The translations under genes and the position numbers were made by a program. From Lithospermum erythrorhizon (lineage: Eukaryota; Streptophyta; Magnoliopsida; Boraginales; Boraginaceae), in NCBI GenBank assembly GCA_019722365.1, contig JADFUC010001681.1:186001-250000 (forward strand): DNA of 64,000 nt, written 5' to 3'. This document shows positions 62,116 through 64,000 of the stretch, in pieces (position 1 is the stretch's first letter; each line of letters begins with the position of its first letter). Under the pieces are notes generated by a model. That model was given only the letters and a program-made list of their open reading frames with translations. It did no database searches and was not told the origin of the DNA.

Positions 62116-62348
62116 ATAACGGGCTGAGGGCCTCGGACAGGGCCCGGGCCGAATACCCACCGAATATTGGGTGGGCTCGGGCAGGCTTTGGGCTTCAGGG
62201 CCGATCCTCGGCAGTTCGTCCCACGACATTAGTGGGCCGGGGCCGTTCGTGAACCTAGTGGGCGGGGGCCGAATCAGGAAGCGAGGCGGTGGGCAGACCC
62301 CGGACAGCCCACAGGCCGATTCGATAGCCATGTCTATGGCGAGTGTAG

Positions 62349-64000
62349 ATAAAGTTGACGGTGAGGTTGAATAATAGGTATGGTAAAATATGGATTTGAT
62401 AAGTCAGGAGGATAATTATGAAAATGAGCTCATAATGATTGTATAATGTGAGACCTAGTAGTTTTGAGGTGTATTATGATTTTTTTTTTGAGAATTGGTA
62501 GCATGAGAGAGGAAGCAGTCGTTGAACCGTAACTGCAGAGGGAGCTAAACAATTCATGTTATGATCTTGTTGATGGATTCGGAAGATGCTTGATAAAGAT
62601 TATAGTTGAATTCGCGATAGGTAGATTTATAAAATTCACTATAGATTTGAATTATGAGTGCGGCATTAGCGATAATTGACAAGTAACATGGGAAGCAACT
62701 CACGATAATAAAGTGATATTATTAGGTTCTATATAATAGATGATGTGTGAATTCGATTTATAATAGGTCGTGAATGAGCATATATATATGGGTTGGTCGA
62801 CTTACTTGAATATGTAGAAATGATACAATAATGAATAATGAAATAGAGGTATAGAGATGTTATTGATGAATAGTATAATCTTAGGTGACAACATGAGACA
62901 AGAGATTAATGTGTTTATAAAAGATATTGTGAACTACTAAAGATGATTACTATAATGTGAGAATTTGTTTGGGTGATAAGATGTTGTGATATTAAGATAA
63001 TGAGCGTATTGAAAGGTGAGTTAAACTTGATAAGACAATCGAGTTTATTGAAATAAATTTTGAGGGCATTTTATGGATAGTGAATTGAAACTCAGCCGGT
63101 ACATGGGTCCAGTAGCAATTAAGTATTTACTTAAAACAAATTCGAACAGGCAGTATATTTAGGTACTACTCATAACTCCTCACAAGCTGACATATAGGTG
63201 GCACAAACTTAGCACATTAAGAAACACCTCCTACTTGCTTCTTAAACACCTCGTGCTTGGTTATAGACTACTTCGAGCTAAACAACTTCATTTCTATACG
63301 TAGCATAAACTAAACAAAAGGAACTACTTTTTAATTTTTCTCCTCCTTTCTATACTTGGCAGAGTAGATCCCCCACCACCTTTCCCTAAAATTTAACTTT
63401 TCTTTTGATGTGATTCTCATATTAAATCATAACCTTAAAGTTGCTTCCAAGTTTGAAGAAGTAAAAGTGTTGATATCGAATAGGTATTTGATAAGTAGTA
63501 AAGTTGTTAGAACATTTGGTTGACTAGGGGGTGAGTACTCATATCACACGTTTATAATCTTTTCATACATCATGAATATGTGTATTGTACTTCACTTTAG
63601 GAGGGGGATCGATAACTATTAAAAGAATTACGAGTATGTTGATATGATAATTAATGAGGTGGATATATGAAAAATTATTTATTAAGATGAGATGTAGTAC
63701 AATGTGATCTTGATTATATTAGTGTGATATAATAGTACACGTGTATAAGTATGGGAATGGGTTGACTGAATTAATTGGTTGTATTGAGAAACTAGTTGAA
63801 TCATAATATATGAGATATTGGAATGTTATAGATTTGAGATATTATGATGTATGTTAGAAATAGTAGTGGTTCTCTCAGTCGGTTAAATGTGATTCTTGGG
63901 CTTAGTGTTCACAGCAATAATTGTATATTACTAGTGTGGGTTCTCGCTGATAATTTAAGGGGTTATGAGCGATTCTTTAGATGCTTGCTAGGTATCGTTA
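62349..64000. other. Cytosine-poor degenerate region, right flank of the hAT element
   Basis: Resembles the left flank in composition until about 63060, then a more balanced, C-containing stretch (63060-63420). No readable frame. A degenerate retrotransposon is possible but not shown. Confidence 0.4.

Larger units (their letters stand above)
57125..62340 (+). mobile_element. Degenerate hAT-like DNA transposon carrying a second gene
   Basis: The block is bounded by an exact 8-bp direct repeat, GAGTGTAG at 57117-57124 and 62341-62348; 8 bp is the hAT target-site length. Both ends are GC-rich (57125-57245 and 62115-62330), in contrast to the AT-rich flanks. The left end has TAGCGAACCGGGCGGCC; read inward, the right end gives TATCGAATCGGCC, an imperfect terminal inverted repeat. 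If the element begins at the TAG at 57122 the direct repeat is less perfect, so the exact border is open. Inside are three arrays of a GGTACC-centred motif, a decayed hAT transposase and a second coding relic. Both coding parts have stops and frameshifts, so the element is inactive by itself. Confidence 0.65.

Noticed and set aside
61434..62374. ORFs on both strands in the GC-rich right end of the element
   Set aside because: GC-rich sequence lacks stops by composition; no domain recognised and both strands are open.

Overview
This is nuclear DNA of a flowering plant, most likely a eudicot. It is AT-rich with GT-AG introns. It carries an ETR1-type ethylene receptor, a xyloglucan endotransglucosylase/hydrolase, a tau-class glutathione S-transferase, a pentatricopeptide-repeat protein and a plant receptor-like kinase. 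Many small transposon relics lie between the genes. The species cannot be fixed from the sequence. A repeated TACGGAGTA/TACTCCGTA nonamer and Stowaway-like ends are abundant, which reminds me of Caryophyllales genomes, but this is only an impression.

Layout. 1-3.5 kb: 3' six exons of a cysteinyl-tRNA synthetase (+), convergent with an L1-domain nucleolar-type protein (4.1-5.6 kb, -). 5.6-10.6 kb: no convincing gene, but a tandem duplication and an LTR-like block. 10.6-12.8 kb: five-exon plastid-type phosphatidylglycerophosphate phosphatase (-). 15.1-16.5 kb: three-exon XTH (-). 18.4-19.8 kb: a short membrane-anchored ORF and a decayed basic-secretory-protein copy. 21.4-21.9 kb: intronless C2-domain protein (+). 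22.9-25.8 kb: seven-exon receptor-like kinase (-). 28.1-30.1 kb: nonaspanin (TM9SF) (-) with a repeat-filled leader intron. 32.6-34.5 kb: broken RCC1-repeat gene. 34.7-35.5 kb: GSTU (-). 38.5-40.0 kb: PPR protein (+). 41.0-42.5 kb: remnant of a triose-phosphate-translocator-family gene. 44.1-46.8 kb: decayed type II membrane protein with glycosyltransferase-like architecture. 49.7-54.5 kb: complete ETR1-type receptor (+), six coding exons, 739 residues. 54.5-64 kb: repeat territory.

The most unusual object is at 57.1-62.3 kb. It is about 5.2 kb long and bounded by an exact 8-bp direct repeat (GAGTGTAG), with GC-rich ends. Three arrays of a GGTACC-centred motif lie inside it. It holds a heavily decayed but recognisable hAT-type transposase (BED-like finger, central DW..Q.R block, HVRC block, C-terminal dimerisation block). 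It also holds a second, unrelated coding relic resembling the putative plant transposon protein domain, lying between two of the motif arrays. I read it as a degenerate hAT element carrying a passenger gene.

The intact genes are ordinary single-function plant genes with no operon-like relationship. Exon coordinates were worked out by hand from reading-frame continuity and splice consensus; all intact multi-exon models close in phase. Family assignments come from recognised motifs, not from a database search.
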